Positions 51,009 to 60,670 of a DNA stretch of 64,000 bases are shown here, piece after piece. Each line of letters begins with the position of its first letter. The stretch's first letter is position 1. The translations under genes and the position numbers were made by a program. The stretch spans positions 271,041-335,040 of the forward strand of contig DATKHY010000001.1 in assembly GCA_035544215.1 (NCBI GenBank). Direction: 5' to 3'. Origin of the DNA: Candidatus Binatia bacterium. GTDB lineage: Bacteria > Vulcanimicrobiota > Vulcanimicrobiia > Vulcanimicrobiales > Vulcanimicrobiaceae. Under the pieces are notes generated by a model, which had not been told where the DNA came from, did no database searches, and worked only from the letters and a program-made list of their open reading frames with translations.

Positions 51009-53756
51009 TTACGTGGTGAGCGCCTCCGCGACGGCTTGATCTTCGGATAGCCGCGCGCCTTCGGCGGCCAGGGCCTCGATCTCGTCGATGCTGAGTTTCT
51101 CGCTCAGGGCGCTTGCGAGGAGCTCGTCCATACGCTGCTCGGTAGGCTCGCGCTCGTAACCTTCGCTGCGATAGCGAGCGTCAACGTACCCGCGGAGGCG
51201 CGCACCGCGACGGGGATCGCCGCTGCACGCGGCGACGGTCGCGAGATGATGAATGTTGATCGTCACATAGTGCGGGCTCGTCCCACGAGCGAGCTGGAGC
51301 GCGTCGAGTGCCGCGGCGCGCGCGCCGGCGATATCGCCAAGCGCCAGCCGATATGCCGCTCCGTTCTGCAGAGCGAAGAATATATGCCTCTTCATCCGTG
51401 GCGTACGCGGCTCCGCCTCGATGCCACGCGTGAGCTCGAGCGCCACGTCGGGGTGCCCCGTGTAGAATTCCAGCTCGGCCATGTTCAGGCGAATTCCGGT
51501 GGCGGCCGCCGTGTCGCCATGCGAGGTCGAAAGGGCAAGCGCCTCAGCATAAAATTGTCGCGCTTGGTCGAGGCGGCCGAAATCGTTTGCGACCAGCGCC
51601 GCGTTGTTCAGGACGCACGCATGGATAGAGGACCCGGTCAGCGCGTTCTTCTGCACCAGTTGCATTGCTCGCTCGATGGCCACCTGCGCCTCCCGCGCCC
51701 GCCCGGCCTGCACCAATCCAAATGCCATCTCGTTGAAACTTAGCGCCGTATCGGCTGCGTCGTTAGCCTGCTCGGCAAGCCCGGCGGCACGCTGCGCAGC
51801 TTCAACCCTGCGCAGACCGCCCGTCGTCCGCGACAGCGTGCCCCACGTCCGCGCCGCGAGCTCAAGGTACGCGGCCGAGTCGAGCCGTTCGAGCACGACC
51901 TCGAGCCGTTTTCTCACTTCGACTTCTCCCACTAGCCTTCGATAGGCGCCCGAAAATCCTACGACGACCCGAGCCGCGAGCGCGACCTCGTCGTGCGAGA
52001 GCGCCCAATCGATCGCCGCTAGCGCGTTCTCGGCTTCGGGGTCGAACCGCGCGCACCACCCCTCCGTCACACCAGCCAACCACCGTTGTTTGTACGAGAG
52101 ATCGGCAAGATCGGCAGCCCACCGCGCGTGTCTGCGCGCCATCACGTCGCGCTCACCGCTCTGCTCCAGCCTCTCGAGCGCGAAGGCGCGCGTCGATTCG
52201 AGCATCCGGTAACGCGTGGAATCTCCTTCGACGTCGGCGACGACGAGAGACTTGTCCACTAGCGAGGCGACGAGGTCGATCACGTCGATCGCGTCGAGCG
52301 TTTCGTCGCCGCAAACCGCCTCGGCCGCTTCGATCGTGCAGCCGCCGATAAAGGTCGAGAGCCGCCAAAACAGCCGTTGCTCCGCTTCCGATAGGAGCCC
52401 GTAGCTCCAATCGATGAGTGCGCGCAGCGTCTGCTGGCGCGGAAGCGCCGTGCGGCTCCCGCCGGTGAGCACGCGAAAACGCTCGTCGAGTCTCTGCGCC
52501 AGTTGGCGCAGAGACATTACTTTCACCCGCGCGGCCGCCAGCTCGATTGCGAGGGCGACGCCGTCGAGACGCCGGCAGATCTCGGCAACGATCGGCGCGT
52601 TCTCGTCGCTGAGTGTGAATCTTGCATCCGAGGCTCTCGCCCGTTCGGCAAAGAACGCGATCGCGCCGTACTGAAGGGCATCTTCCGCAGTCAGTGATTC
52701 TCCCGAGGGTACGGCCAACGACGGCACGCGGTAGACGCGCTCGCCGGCAACGCGGAGCGCCTCGCGGCTCGTTGCCAAGATGCGCACTTGCGGAGCGGCG
52801 CGCAGAATGGCGTCGGCGATGCTTGCGACTTCTGCGATGAGATGCTCGCAGTTATCCAAGATCAGAAGCAGACGGCGAGACTTGAGATACTGCACGAGCA
52901 CGTCGAGCATCGGGCGCTCTCCCTGCTCGGGTAAGCCGAAGGTCGATGCGATGGCCGTAACGACCGACGCCGCATCGCTCAGCGTTGCCAGCTCGACGAG
53001 CCAGGAGCCGTCGCCGGTGCCGTCGAGGAGATCCGCGCCGACTTGCAATGCGAGGCGCGTCTTGCCGATACCGCCGGTTCCCAAAAGCGTGACGAGTGGC
53101 TGCTCGAGCACGAGCGGTTCGATCTCGGCGAGCACGTCGTCGCGGCCGATGAGCGGCGTGAGTTGGCGCGGTAAGTTATTCGACAGCGACTCTAGCGAGC
53201 GCAGCGGCGGAAACGACTCCCCTAGGCCGGGTGCGACGATTTGCCAGACGCGTTCGGCTTCGGCGAGGTCCTTAAGGCGGTGCTCGCCGAGATCGCGCAG
53301 CTCGGTCTGTTCGGGCAGCATGCCGCGCAAGAGCAGCGCGGTGGTGGCCGACGCGACCACTTGACCGCCGTGCACGATGGCGAGCAATCGCGCGACGCGA
53401 TTGACCGCTGGTCCAAAGTAATCGCCGTCGCGCTCGTCGGTGGCGCCACTATGCAGCGCCATGCGAACCGTCAATCGGCCAATTGGCCCCCAATTCTCGC
53501 CGGCCAACGCCCGCTGCGCGTCCGCGGCTGCCGCAACCGCATCGGGCGGACGCGCGAACGCGGCGCAAAACGCGTCGCCGACCGTCTTGAAGACGTAGCC
53601 GTCGTTCGCTTCGATCGCCGTTCGAAGCAGCTCGTCGTGCCGGCGCAGCGCCTGGGCCATCGCGACGCGTCGCTCCTCCCAGTGCCGCGTGCTGCCCTCG
53701 ATGTCCGTAAACAGCAGCGTTATCGTTCCGCTTGGAAGCGGGGCTCTCAGCGCCAT
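51009..53756 (-). CDS. Adenylate/guanylate cyclase-NB-ARC-TPR regulator
   Basis: 915 residues from ATG 53756. An N-terminal class III cyclase domain (about 8-170) has the metal-binding Asp in TLLFTDIEGSTRHWE and TVGDAFCAAF, so it may be catalytic. It is followed by a STAND-type ATPase (Walker A LLGTGGIGKTRLAL at about 228-241; Walker B LLLILDNCEHL) and a C-terminal TPR array. This architecture is common in actinobacterial-type signalling proteins that detect a partner and form cyclic nucleotide. It lies 10 bp after the phosphoesterase gene and is probably co-transcribed. Confidence 0.92.
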   Translation of the reverse strand: MALRAPLPSGTITLLFTDIEGSTRHWEERRVAMAQALRRHDELLRTAIEANDGYVFKTVGDAFCAAFARPPDAVAAAADAQRALAGENWGPIGRLTVRMALHSGATDERDGDYFGPAVNRVARLLAIVHGGQVVASATTALLLRGMLPEQTELRDLGEHRLKDLAEAERVWQIVAPGLGESFPPLRSLESLSNNLPRQLTPLIGRDDVLAEIEPLVLEQPLVTLLGTGGIGKTRLALQVGADLLDGTGDGSWLVELATLSDAASVVTAIASTFGLPEQGERPMLDVLVQYLKSRRLLLILDNCEHLIAEVASIADAILRAAPQVRILATSREALRVAGERVYRVPSLAVPSGESLTAEDALQYGAIAFFAERARASDARFTLSDENAPIVAEICRRLDGVALAIELAAARVKVMSLRQLAQRLDERFRVLTGGSRTALPRQQTLRALIDWSYGLLSEAEQRLFWRLSTFIGGCTIEAAEAVCGDETLDAIDVIDLVASLVDKSLVVADVEGDSTRYRMLESTRAFALERLEQSGERDVMARRHARWAADLADLSYKQRWLAGVTEGWCARFDPEAENALAAIDWALSHDEVALAARVVVGFSGAYRRLVGEVEVRKRLEVVLERLDSAAYLELAARTWGTLSRTTGGLRRVEAAQRAAGLAEQANDAADTALSFNEMAFGLVQAGRAREAQVAIERAMQLVQKNALTGSSIHACVLNNAALVANDFGRLDQARQFYAEALALSTSHGDTAAATGIRLNMAELEFYTGHPDVALELTRGIEAEPRTPRMKRHIFFALQNGAAYRLALGDIAGARAAALDALQLARGTSPHYVTINIHHLATVAACSGDPRRGARLRGYVDARYRSEGYEREPTEQRMDELLASALSEKLSIDEIEALAAEGARLSEDQAVAEALTT

Positions 53757-53766
53757 GTGTATGTCG

Positions 53767-55131
53767 CTAATCTGCGTCGGGGATGCGATCGTCGGGCGCC
53801 TGGTGCAAGAAAAATTGCGTGTCGTACGGCGCAAGGATCTTCTTGAACTTGCGGGGCGGCTGATTGAAGTCGAAGCAGTCCCCCTCGGGTGAGTTGGCGC
53901 GCCGATCGCTTTTCGAGAGGCGCTTGAGACCAAACTGATCCTCGATGAACTTCAGGATGCTTCCGTGCTCGTAGTGAACGTGCGAGACGTAGCCTTTCTT
54001 AGCGTACGGCGAGATGACGAGGAGCGGAAGACGAAAGCCCAAGCCGTCGTAATCGACGTAGGCCGGGCTCTCACGGTCGTACCATCCACCGTAATCGTCC
54101 CAAAAAACGAAGATCGCCGTGGATCCCCAGTACTTCGATTCGCCAATCGCGTTGACGACCGAGGCGACCCAGGAGGGTCCCGTGTCCGAGTAGCAGCCTG
54201 CGTGATCGGAGTTAGCGCAGGTCGGCGTCACCCACGTGACCGTCCGCAGCTTGCCGTGCTTTACGTCCCTCAGAAATTGCGACGGCGGACTGAACATGTC
54301 TTTGCTCCAGTCGGGCCCAAAGTAAATATGCCGGATGACTTGGTAGCCGTTCCAACCGCTCCAAACCTTATAGTACGCGATGGCGTAGTAGGCCCAGGAG
54401 ATGCCGGCCTGGTCCAGCTCGTCGCCGAGCGTCGGCGGATCCCAGCATGCTTGTTCGTAGCCGTCGGGAATTTGGCGCTTGGGTCCCACCTCGGCAATCG
54501 TGTCGCTCGGGCCGCCGCTGCATCCCCAATCGCCGTACGGAAAGTTCACCGACTTTTCGGCCTGCGCCGCGATAATATACTGGTGCGACACGAAGCTGCT
54601 TGCGTCGAAGTTTGAGGAATACATTCGATCGGCCAGCACGTATTGCTGGGCCATCTCGAAGTACGGCTTTGTCTCGCCCCGCGGCACGTACGAATACGGC
54701 GGATACTTTATTGGGCAGCTGTTGCCGCAGGAAAAAAACTCCTTATTGAACCCGTTCATCCGGCAATGTGTGCCCGGGATGGTCCCGGTGCCGTTGCAGG
54801 CCGCGAAGAACGCATTTGAGTCGTGGGCGATGTCCCACGACGTCTTGAGCGTCAGCGGCTGCAGCTTGATTCGCCGCCCTTGCGAATCATAACCGTACTT
54901 TTCGGTTTTTGCGCCCGGATAGCCGTAAAAGAGATTGTTGAACGACCGGTTTTCCTGGATGACGATGACGACGTGTTGGATCTTGCCGGTCGCTGCGGGT
55001 TGGAAATACGCTGGCGAGATTTGCTCCGGCACAAAGTTCGTCACTTCGGGTTTTCCCGCGCCGCAGGCGCAGACGGCGAGCGCGACCGCTAAAGTGATCA
55101 ACGAGCGAGCAACAAACGAACGCAAACGCAC
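53767..55131 (-). CDS. Phosphoesterase lipoprotein (acid phosphatase/phospholipase C family)
   Basis: 454 residues from GTG 55131, chosen because GGAGGA lies 6 nt upstream; an ATG two codons earlier is only 0 nt from that sequence. Lipobox VCAC near residue 23. Intact motifs: VIQENRSFNNLFYG, DASSFVSHQYII, NSDHAGC and FWDDYGGWYDRE. Likely active, extracellular or periplasmic. The cyclase-NB-ARC gene follows 10 bp downstream. Confidence 0.92.
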   Translation of the reverse strand: MRLRSFVARSLITLAVALAVCACGAGKPEVTNFVPEQISPAYFQPAATGKIQHVVIVIQENRSFNNLFYGYPGAKTEKYGYDSQGRRIKLQPLTLKTSWDIAHDSNAFFAACNGTGTIPGTHCRMNGFNKEFFSCGNSCPIKYPPYSYVPRGETKPYFEMAQQYVLADRMYSSNFDASSFVSHQYIIAAQAEKSVNFPYGDWGCSGGPSDTIAEVGPKRQIPDGYEQACWDPPTLGDELDQAGISWAYYAIAYYKVWSGWNGYQVIRHIYFGPDWSKDMFSPPSQFLRDVKHGKLRTVTWVTPTCANSDHAGCYSDTGPSWVASVVNAIGESKYWGSTAIFVFWDDYGGWYDRESPAYVDYDGLGFRLPLLVISPYAKKGYVSHVHYEHGSILKFIEDQFGLKRLSKSDRRANSPEGDCFDFNQPPRKFKKILAPYDTQFFLHQAPDDRIPDAD

Positions 55132-55289
55132 GAGCATTCCTCCACGACGGCTGTCGGCCACGCGGCCGGTCCGCTCCCTTCGGAACTACCTGTTTGCATG
55201 CCTGGAATCGTTTCCGCTGGGACTGGACTAGGAAACGGCGAACCTCTTTAGGCGCCGATCCGTTCCGGCCTCGGGGAGTGAACCGTCGT

Positions 55290-56387
55290 ATGACCTTGTT
55301 TCGATTGCGCTGCAATGCGCTTACGATAAGCGCCACCGCGACACTGCTCGCGGGCTGCGGCACGCTACCGTTGGCCTTTCGACAGGGTGCGGGCGACGCG
55401 CTTGGGGCCAGACTGGCTCAGGGAGCCGCTCCGCTGTACGGCTCGTGTCTACCGGCGCCGGGACGAGATAAGTCTTGGATGTCGCCTGTGGCTCGGAAGG
55501 CCAAGCGGCTTCTCTATGTTTCCGGATGCTACGCGCTCGTTTACGTGTACGATTACGACAGCGGCGCTCTGGTAGGGACGCTCGCCGGCTTTAACTTCCC
55601 GCAAGGTCAGTGCGTCGATGCGCGCGGCGACGTCTGGATCGCGAACTTCGGCGAGAGGAGCAGCGGCCAACACTCATCGATCGTCGAGTACTCCCACGGT
55701 GGATCCACACCGCTCAAGACTTTCGTAACCAACGGCTCCTCGGGCGGCTGTTCCGTGTCTCCGAACGGCGATCTCACGGTATCGAACTTCGATCGGGACT
55801 TTGGCTATGAAACCGGCAGCATCCAGGTCTGGAAGGACGCTTCCGGCTCGCCCGCAGAGTACACCAGCACGAGTTGCCGCTTCCTCTACCCGCCGGCGTA
55901 CGACGCCGAAGGTAATTTATACGTCGAGGGCCTGGAGAAACTCATGACCCCAACGACCTCGGTATGTGAGCTTGCCGCGAACGGCAAGAACCTACGAAAA
56001 GTGCAAGTGAGCCAAACGATCACGTATGCCAACGGCGCGGCATGGGATGGCAAATACCTCGTTCTGAGCGGTCAAGACTATAACGGATACGCCACCGTTC
56101 TCTACCGAACAACCGAAGGAGCGAAGGGCGATCTGACGGCCGTCGGCAAGACCATTTTGCGCGACAGCAAATGCGAAAGCAGTTCTGCTGGGCTCTATCA
56201 GCCCTTCATCGTCGGCCGCAGGAACACGCCGGAGAACCGAGAGCAAGGCCACGTTCTAATCGCGGGCGACCTTGCTTGCAGCTATCGGTTCGACTTCTGG
56301 AAGTATCCGGGCGGGGGTGACCCGTTCAAGGAACTCGCGAACGCGCCCGAACTTTCGTATGGTCAGTCGGTGAGCATCGCGCCTTAG
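55290..56387 (+). CDS. Lipoprotein, beta-propeller-like
   Basis: 365 residues from ATG 55290. Lipobox LAGC near residue 20. Blade-like segments GQCVDARGDVWIANFGE and PAYDAEGNLYVEGLEKL, plus Cys-rich turns, suggest an NHL-like propeller divergent from its neighbours. Upstream in-frame ATG codons lack ribosome binding sites. Divergent from the phosphoesterase gene. Confidence 0.75.
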   Translation: MTLFRLRCNALTISATATLLAGCGTLPLAFRQGAGDALGARLAQGAAPLYGSCLPAPGRDKSWMSPVARKAKRLLYVSGCYALVYVYDYDSGALVGTLAGFNFPQGQCVDARGDVWIANFGERSSGQHSSIVEYSHGGSTPLKTFVTNGSSGGCSVSPNGDLTVSNFDRDFGYETGSIQVWKDASGSPAEYTSTSCRFLYPPAYDAEGNLYVEGLEKLMTPTTSVCELAANGKNLRKVQVSQTITYANGAAWDGKYLVLSGQDYNGYATVLYRTTEGAKGDLTAVGKTILRDSKCESSSAGLYQPFIVGRRNTPENREQGHVLIAGDLACSYRFDFWKYPGGGDPFKELANAPELSYGQSVSIAP

Positions 56388-56402
56388 GCTAACCTTTATA
56401 CC

Positions 56403-56960
56403 ATGTCGAAGCTAATTTACATGACCAATACGTCACTCGACGGTTACGTCGAGGACGAAACTGGTGCCTTCGATTGGGTCAATCCCGATCAAACATTCGA
56501 GTTCATCACTGAGTTGCTGCGACCGATCGGAACCTATCTCTACGGGCGGCGACTCTATGAAACGATGGCCTACTGGGATGCGCCGGCGGAGGGCTATCCG
56601 CCCGAGCAGCGCGAGTTCGCACGGGTCTGGCAGAAGGCCGAAAAGATCGTCTTTTCACGAACCCTAACAGGCGCTACGACAGGCAACACGCGTGTCGAGC
56701 GGGACTTCGACCTCGAGGCCGTTCGAAAGCTCAAGCGGGAATCGGAGCACGACATCAACATTGGCGGCGCCGAGATTGCAGGGCTTGCGCTCGAAGCCGA
56801 TCTCGTCGACGAATGTCACCTGTTTGTCAACCCGGTGATCGTCGGCGGCGGAAAGCCGGCATTCCGAGCCGCCTTACGACAGAATCTCGAACTCCTCGAG
56901 ACGCGCCGTTTCGGCAACGGAGTCGTCCACGTGTGCTATCGCATCGCTGGGAGCCCATAA
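56403..56960 (+). CDS. Dihydrofolate-reductase-like family protein (RibD C-terminal type)
   Basis: 185 residues. NTSLDGYVEDETGAFDWV near the start and NIGGAEIAGLALEADLVDECH with PVIVGGGKPAF later are diagnostic of the RibD-C/DHFR-like family, which binds NADPH; most members have unknown substrates. Starts 15 bp after the previous gene. Its stop overlaps a tiny ORF (TAATG). Confidence 0.9.
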   Translation: MSKLIYMTNTSLDGYVEDETGAFDWVNPDQTFEFITELLRPIGTYLYGRRLYETMAYWDAPAEGYPPEQREFARVWQKAEKIVFSRTLTGATTGNTRVERDFDLEAVRKLKRESEHDINIGGAEIAGLALEADLVDECHLFVNPVIVGGGKPAFRAALRQNLELLETRRFGNGVVHVCYRIAGSP

Positions 56961-57040
56961 TGGCCGATCCTCTTCGCTTTGGAACCGTCCCTTTCCACGG
57001 CGCAAAGCTAGACGAAAATCAGCAAGTACTACTGAGTTAG
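56960..57040 (+). CDS. Possible very small ORF (26 aa)
   Basis: ATG 56960 overlaps the stop of the DHFR-like gene as TAATG and encodes 26 residues, MADPLRFGTVPFHGAKLDEN then QQVLLS. Such overlaps favour translational coupling, but there is no other evidence; it could also be the front of a lost gene. Confidence 0.3.
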   Translation: MADPLRFGTVPFHGAKLDENQQVLLS

Positions 57041-57047
57041 GGGAGAA

Positions 57048-58016
57048 ATGAAAGCAGCGTTGATCGAAGCGCCCGGCGGCAGTGCGCGTTACGGCGATTT
57101 TGCAGAACCAGCCGATCAACACGGACGGCAAGTCGTCGAGCTTGTCGCGGCGGGCATCCATCCCATCGTGCGCGGCCTTGCAAGTGGCCAGCACTATGGA
57201 AGCAGCGCCCAGTGGCCGCTCGTTCCCGGGGTCGACGCGGTCGTTCGTTCCGCAGATGGCATACTTGCATTCTCCGGTTACCCACAACCGCCTTACGGCA
57301 CGCTCGCCGAACGCATCTCCGTGCCATCATTCCTGTGGATACCGCTGCCGGAAGGCGCCGACCCGGCGCGGGTTGCCGGCGGTGTGAACCCGGGTATGGC
57401 GTCCTGGCTACTCCTCCAGGCTCGCCGCGCAGAGATCGGTAAACTCGATAACGTTCTGATTCTTGGCGTCACTGGGATGGCGGGAATGCTCGCAGTACAA
57501 AATGCGCGCATTCTTGGTGCAACGCGCGTTGTCGGCGCAGGCCGTGATGCACAAGGCCTGTCCGATGCGGCCAAGGCGGGCGCGACTACCGTCGCGTTAA
57601 GCGGCGATCGTGAACGCGAAGGCGCAACAATCTTTCAGGCTCTCGAAGGGTTGTCGCCCGATATCGTGCTCGACTTTCTCTGGGGTGCGCCGGCGGAAAG
57701 CGGCTTTGCGGCGCTCGGCAGACGCGGGCTCGACGAGGATCGTGCCGACATCTCGTACGTTCAAATCGGCGCCGTCGCGGGCTCGCAGGCGGCAGTTCCT
57801 GCCGCACTCTTGCGGAGCCGCAAGCTGCGCATAACGGGAAGCGGCGCGGGCTCTGCGTCGATCACCGATATTATAGCCGAGATTCCGCGCTACGTTCAGT
57901 TGATCTCGGACGGCGTCGTCGATGTACCGATTCGAACGTTTCCGTTATCGCAGGTGAGCGAAGCGTGGGAGGCCGCCGAACGCGGTCGCCCGCGAGTGGT
58001 CATCCTCGCGGGCTAA
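57048..58016 (+). CDS. Quinone-oxidoreductase-like MDR enzyme
   Basis: 322 residues, GGGGAGA before the ATG. Medium-chain dehydrogenase/reductase fold with the segment VPGVDAVVRSADG, a catalytic-domain loop, and a Rossmann fold with LILGVTGMAGMLAVQNARILGA (GxTGxxG). No zinc-binding Cys cluster is evident, so it resembles NADPH:quinone reductases. The substrate is not indicated by context. Confidence 0.85.
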   Translation: MKAALIEAPGGSARYGDFAEPADQHGRQVVELVAAGIHPIVRGLASGQHYGSSAQWPLVPGVDAVVRSADGILAFSGYPQPPYGTLAERISVPSFLWIPLPEGADPARVAGGVNPGMASWLLLQARRAEIGKLDNVLILGVTGMAGMLAVQNARILGATRVVGAGRDAQGLSDAAKAGATTVALSGDREREGATIFQALEGLSPDIVLDFLWGAPAESGFAALGRRGLDEDRADISYVQIGAVAGSQAAVPAALLRSRKLRITGSGAGSASITDIIAEIPRYVQLISDGVVDVPIRTFPLSQVSEAWEAAERGRPRVVILAG

Positions 58017-58143
58017 GCTCAACCAAAATAGCAGGGCCCGCCACGGTTCCTTGCCGAAATTTGAAATCTGTTCGGTTTCGGGAGATATCCCACAGCTTCG
58101 GCAAACCAACCGACGGTCCGTTCAACTTCGGGAGGCATCGCGC

Positions 58144-59436
58144 ATGAGAAGCGTGGCTCGCTTTGCACTTAGCGTCGGTACGGCCGCACTTTTTGCCGGC
58201 TGTCGCGGATCGCAGGCGCCTATGAGCGCAGGTGTGATCCCGCAAGCCTCAGCGATCGCGTCACGCACTAACAGCATGAACTACAAGGTCGTGCATAGCT
58301 TTGTCGGCGCTCCCGATGGGCAGAACCCCTACGCCGGTTTGATCGACGTGGGCGGCACGCTGTATGGCACGACGTATTCCGGAGGCGAGTACCACCGGTA
58401 CGGGCGCAGCTTTGGCACGGTCTTTAGCATCACCCCGAGCGGCACGGAGAGAGTGTTGCATAACTTCGGCGCAGGAAGCGATGGCATTTCCCCCCATGCG
58501 AGCCTGATCGACGTGAGCGGCACGCTCTACGGCACGACAGTGGGAGGCAGCTCGCATACTTGCGGCTCGTCCAGTACCGGCTGCGGGACGGCCTTTAGCA
58601 TCACACCGAGCGGCACCGAGAAAGTGCTGCATAACTTCGGCAGCGGCCCCGATGGCGCCCATCCTGCCGCATCCCTGATCGAGGTGAACGGCACGCTCTA
58701 CGGCACGACGGCGGGAGGCGGCGATTATTATGACTGCTTAGGCGGCTGCGGGACGGTCTTTAGCATCACGCCGAGCGGCACGTACAAGGTGCTGCATCGC
58801 TTCCACGGCTACCCTAACGACGGCAATCGTCCGGTCGCCTCACTGATCGAGGTCAAGGGCAAGCTCTACGGCACGACGGCGGGAGGCGGCCCGAACCAAT
58901 GGGGCATGGTCTTCAGCATCACGCTGAGCGGCAGAGAGAAAGTGCTGCATAACTTCGGCGGAATCGATGGCGGTTCTCCCAGGGCAGCATTGATTGACGT
59001 GCGCGGCACGCTCTACAGCACGACGACATTTGGTGGCGCGGGTGGTGATTGTAATACCTACAACAAGATGTGCGGGACGGTCTTTAGCATCACGCTGAGC
59101 GGCACAGAAAAAGTGCTCCACCGCTTCGGCAACGGAACCGATGGCAATTCTCCCGTAGCACCCTTGATCAAGGTAAAAGACACGCTCTACGGCACGACGG
59201 AACACGGCGGCGCGTATTCTTGTGAGTCGTACCGCCAGGCATTGGTCGGCGGCTGCGGGACGGTTTTCAGCATCACGCCGAGCGGCGCCGAGAAAGTGCT
59301 GCATAACTTCGGCAGCGGCACCGATGGCTTCTTCCCTGGCGCTGCCTTGAGCGACGTGGATGGCATCCTGTACGGGACGACGGAATACGGCGGCGACAAG
59401 TACTGCTGCGGAACGGTCTTCGCGTTCACCCCATAA
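58144..59436 (+). CDS. GloVer tandem-repeat lipoprotein
   Basis: 430 residues from ATG 58144 (GGGAGG upstream). Lipobox FAGC near residue 19 within a leader closely similar to those at 59,504 and 63,649. The mature part has eight strongly similar repeats of about 48 residues, core GTLYGTTxxGG, CGTVFSITPSGTEKVLHNFG and SDG. Cys pairs (SCGSSSTGCGT, CLGGCGT, CCGT) recur before GTxFSIT. High repeat identity suggests recent internal duplication. Confidence 0.92.
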   Translation: MRSVARFALSVGTAALFAGCRGSQAPMSAGVIPQASAIASRTNSMNYKVVHSFVGAPDGQNPYAGLIDVGGTLYGTTYSGGEYHRYGRSFGTVFSITPSGTERVLHNFGAGSDGISPHASLIDVSGTLYGTTVGGSSHTCGSSSTGCGTAFSITPSGTEKVLHNFGSGPDGAHPAASLIEVNGTLYGTTAGGGDYYDCLGGCGTVFSITPSGTYKVLHRFHGYPNDGNRPVASLIEVKGKLYGTTAGGGPNQWGMVFSITLSGREKVLHNFGGIDGGSPRAALIDVRGTLYSTTTFGGAGGDCNTYNKMCGTVFSITLSGTEKVLHRFGNGTDGNSPVAPLIKVKDTLYGTTEHGGAYSCESYRQALVGGCGTVFSITPSGAEKVLHNFGSGTDGFFPGAALSDVDGILYGTTEYGGDKYCCGTVFAFTP

Positions 59437-59438
59437 CG

Positions 59439-59464
59439 CGGGGTCGAAACTAAGGGCGACCCCG
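59439..59464 (+). repeat. Hairpin after the GloVer gene
   Basis: CGGGGTCG and CGACCCCG form a perfect 8-bp stem immediately after the stop codon, without a T-tract. It may be a weak or factor-assisted terminator or stabilise the mRNA end. Confidence 0.5.
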
Positions 59465-59503
59465 TACGAAATCGGTGCAGAGTCTGCAAAAGGAGCGAAA
59501 TAC

Positions 59504-60502
59504 ATGAAGCGTTTGAATCTTGGTCGCTACGCGCTCAGCATCGGCGCCGCTGCGGCATTGCTCGCCGGTTGCGGCGGGCCGCAGCCAAGCGGGCCAACAA
59601 CGTTCCCACAGGTGCAACAAGAGGATCCGGTGTCAACGCCCTTGCCCAGCGGCACGGTGTTGCACCGCGCGTCGCAGCCGCTTCCGCGGCAAGCTATGAG
59701 GCAGCCTCTGCTGTATATGGGTGACACTGCCGGAGCCGCCATCGACATCTATCCGCTCACGGGCCCGAATAAGCAACGGATAGGGAGAATCACTAACGGC
59801 GTCGTCGACCCGTGGGGATTGAGCCTTGACGCCAACAATACGCTCTACGTCGCTAACCTCAGCCGCACTGTGAGGGTCTACCCGAATGGCTCCTCGAGCC
59901 CGTCGATGACGTATTCGAGGGGACTGCACGAAGCGTTATACGCGGTGGCCGACTCTGCCGGCCACGTGTTGGTAGCGGATACCGTAGTAGGCGGCCCCAA
60001 GAAAGGTGGCCTTGTCATCGAGTACAACGCGGGCACGAATGTTCCGATCAAGAAGGTGCGATTGGGCGCAGAAGAAGACGGAATGGCGCAGGACGCGAGC
60101 GGAAATCTGTACGTGGCGTACCGGCGGACAAGTAGGACAGGTATTGATAGCTCGATCGCCGAGTTCGGACCCGGCCTTACGAATAAGCGGCTTCTGGGCA
60201 TGACGATCAATCAGCCTCAAGGGTTAGTGGTCGATAGTTCCGGCAACCTGGTGGTCGCAGAGTCGCAATCCGATGATATTAAGGTGTTTCCGCCCGGAGC
60301 GACGACGCCGTCGGTGACGGTAAAGGTGCCCGCGAACAGTAATATCGGGGAGCTGGCGATGCAGAATAACGAGACGACCCTGTGGGTTTCTTCCGAAGGC
60401 GGAGACGTCTACTCGATGCCCTATCCGCTCACGCCGAGTACGATACCGACGGTATACGAGCACACCTACGCTTTCTCAAACGGAGTCGCCGTCACTCACT
60501 AG
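59504..60502 (+). CDS. NHL-like beta-propeller lipoprotein
   Basis: 332 residues from ATG 59504 (AAAGGAGCG upstream). Leader MKRLNLGRYALSIGAAAALL with lipobox LAGC; nearly the same leader as the neighbouring GloVer lipoprotein at 63,649. About six propeller repeats with GLVVDSSGNLVVAES cores. Same direction as the GloVer gene, 67 bp downstream. Confidence 0.85.
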   Translation: MKRLNLGRYALSIGAAAALLAGCGGPQPSGPTTFPQVQQEDPVSTPLPSGTVLHRASQPLPRQAMRQPLLYMGDTAGAAIDIYPLTGPNKQRIGRITNGVVDPWGLSLDANNTLYVANLSRTVRVYPNGSSSPSMTYSRGLHEALYAVADSAGHVLVADTVVGGPKKGGLVIEYNAGTNVPIKKVRLGAEEDGMAQDASGNLYVAYRRTSRTGIDSSIAEFGPGLTNKRLLGMTINQPQGLVVDSSGNLVVAESQSDDIKVFPPGATTPSVTVKVPANSNIGELAMQNNETTLWVSSEGGDVYSMPYPLTPSTIPTVYEHTYAFSNGVAVTH

Positions 60503-60596
60503 TGGAGAAAGCCGATGGCTGCAACGGGGGCCGCAGCAAGCTTCAACGCCCTTGCCGGGTGGCGCGGAGTCGCAGCGTGCGATTCGCGCCGAGTGC

Positions 60597-60670
60597 GGTT
60601 GCTCGACAGATCGTCGTAAATTTTAGTTCCAGCTCAAGACGACGAGCCCATCGGCGCTTTTTGCTTTTCC
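60597..60670 (+). repeat. Direct repeat, copy A (3' end of the Gly-rich gene)
   Basis: About 75 bp from GGTTGCTCGACAG through GACGAGCCCATCGGCGCT are repeated with few differences at 61,658-61,730. This copy spans the 3' end and downstream flank of the Gly-rich lipoprotein gene; similarity continues into the coding region. Confidence 0.8.

Noticed and set aside
58144..59436. Possible DNA-level repeat array (CRISPR or integron-like)
   Set aside because: The periodicity is that of coding GloVer repeats in one open frame with a lipoprotein leader.
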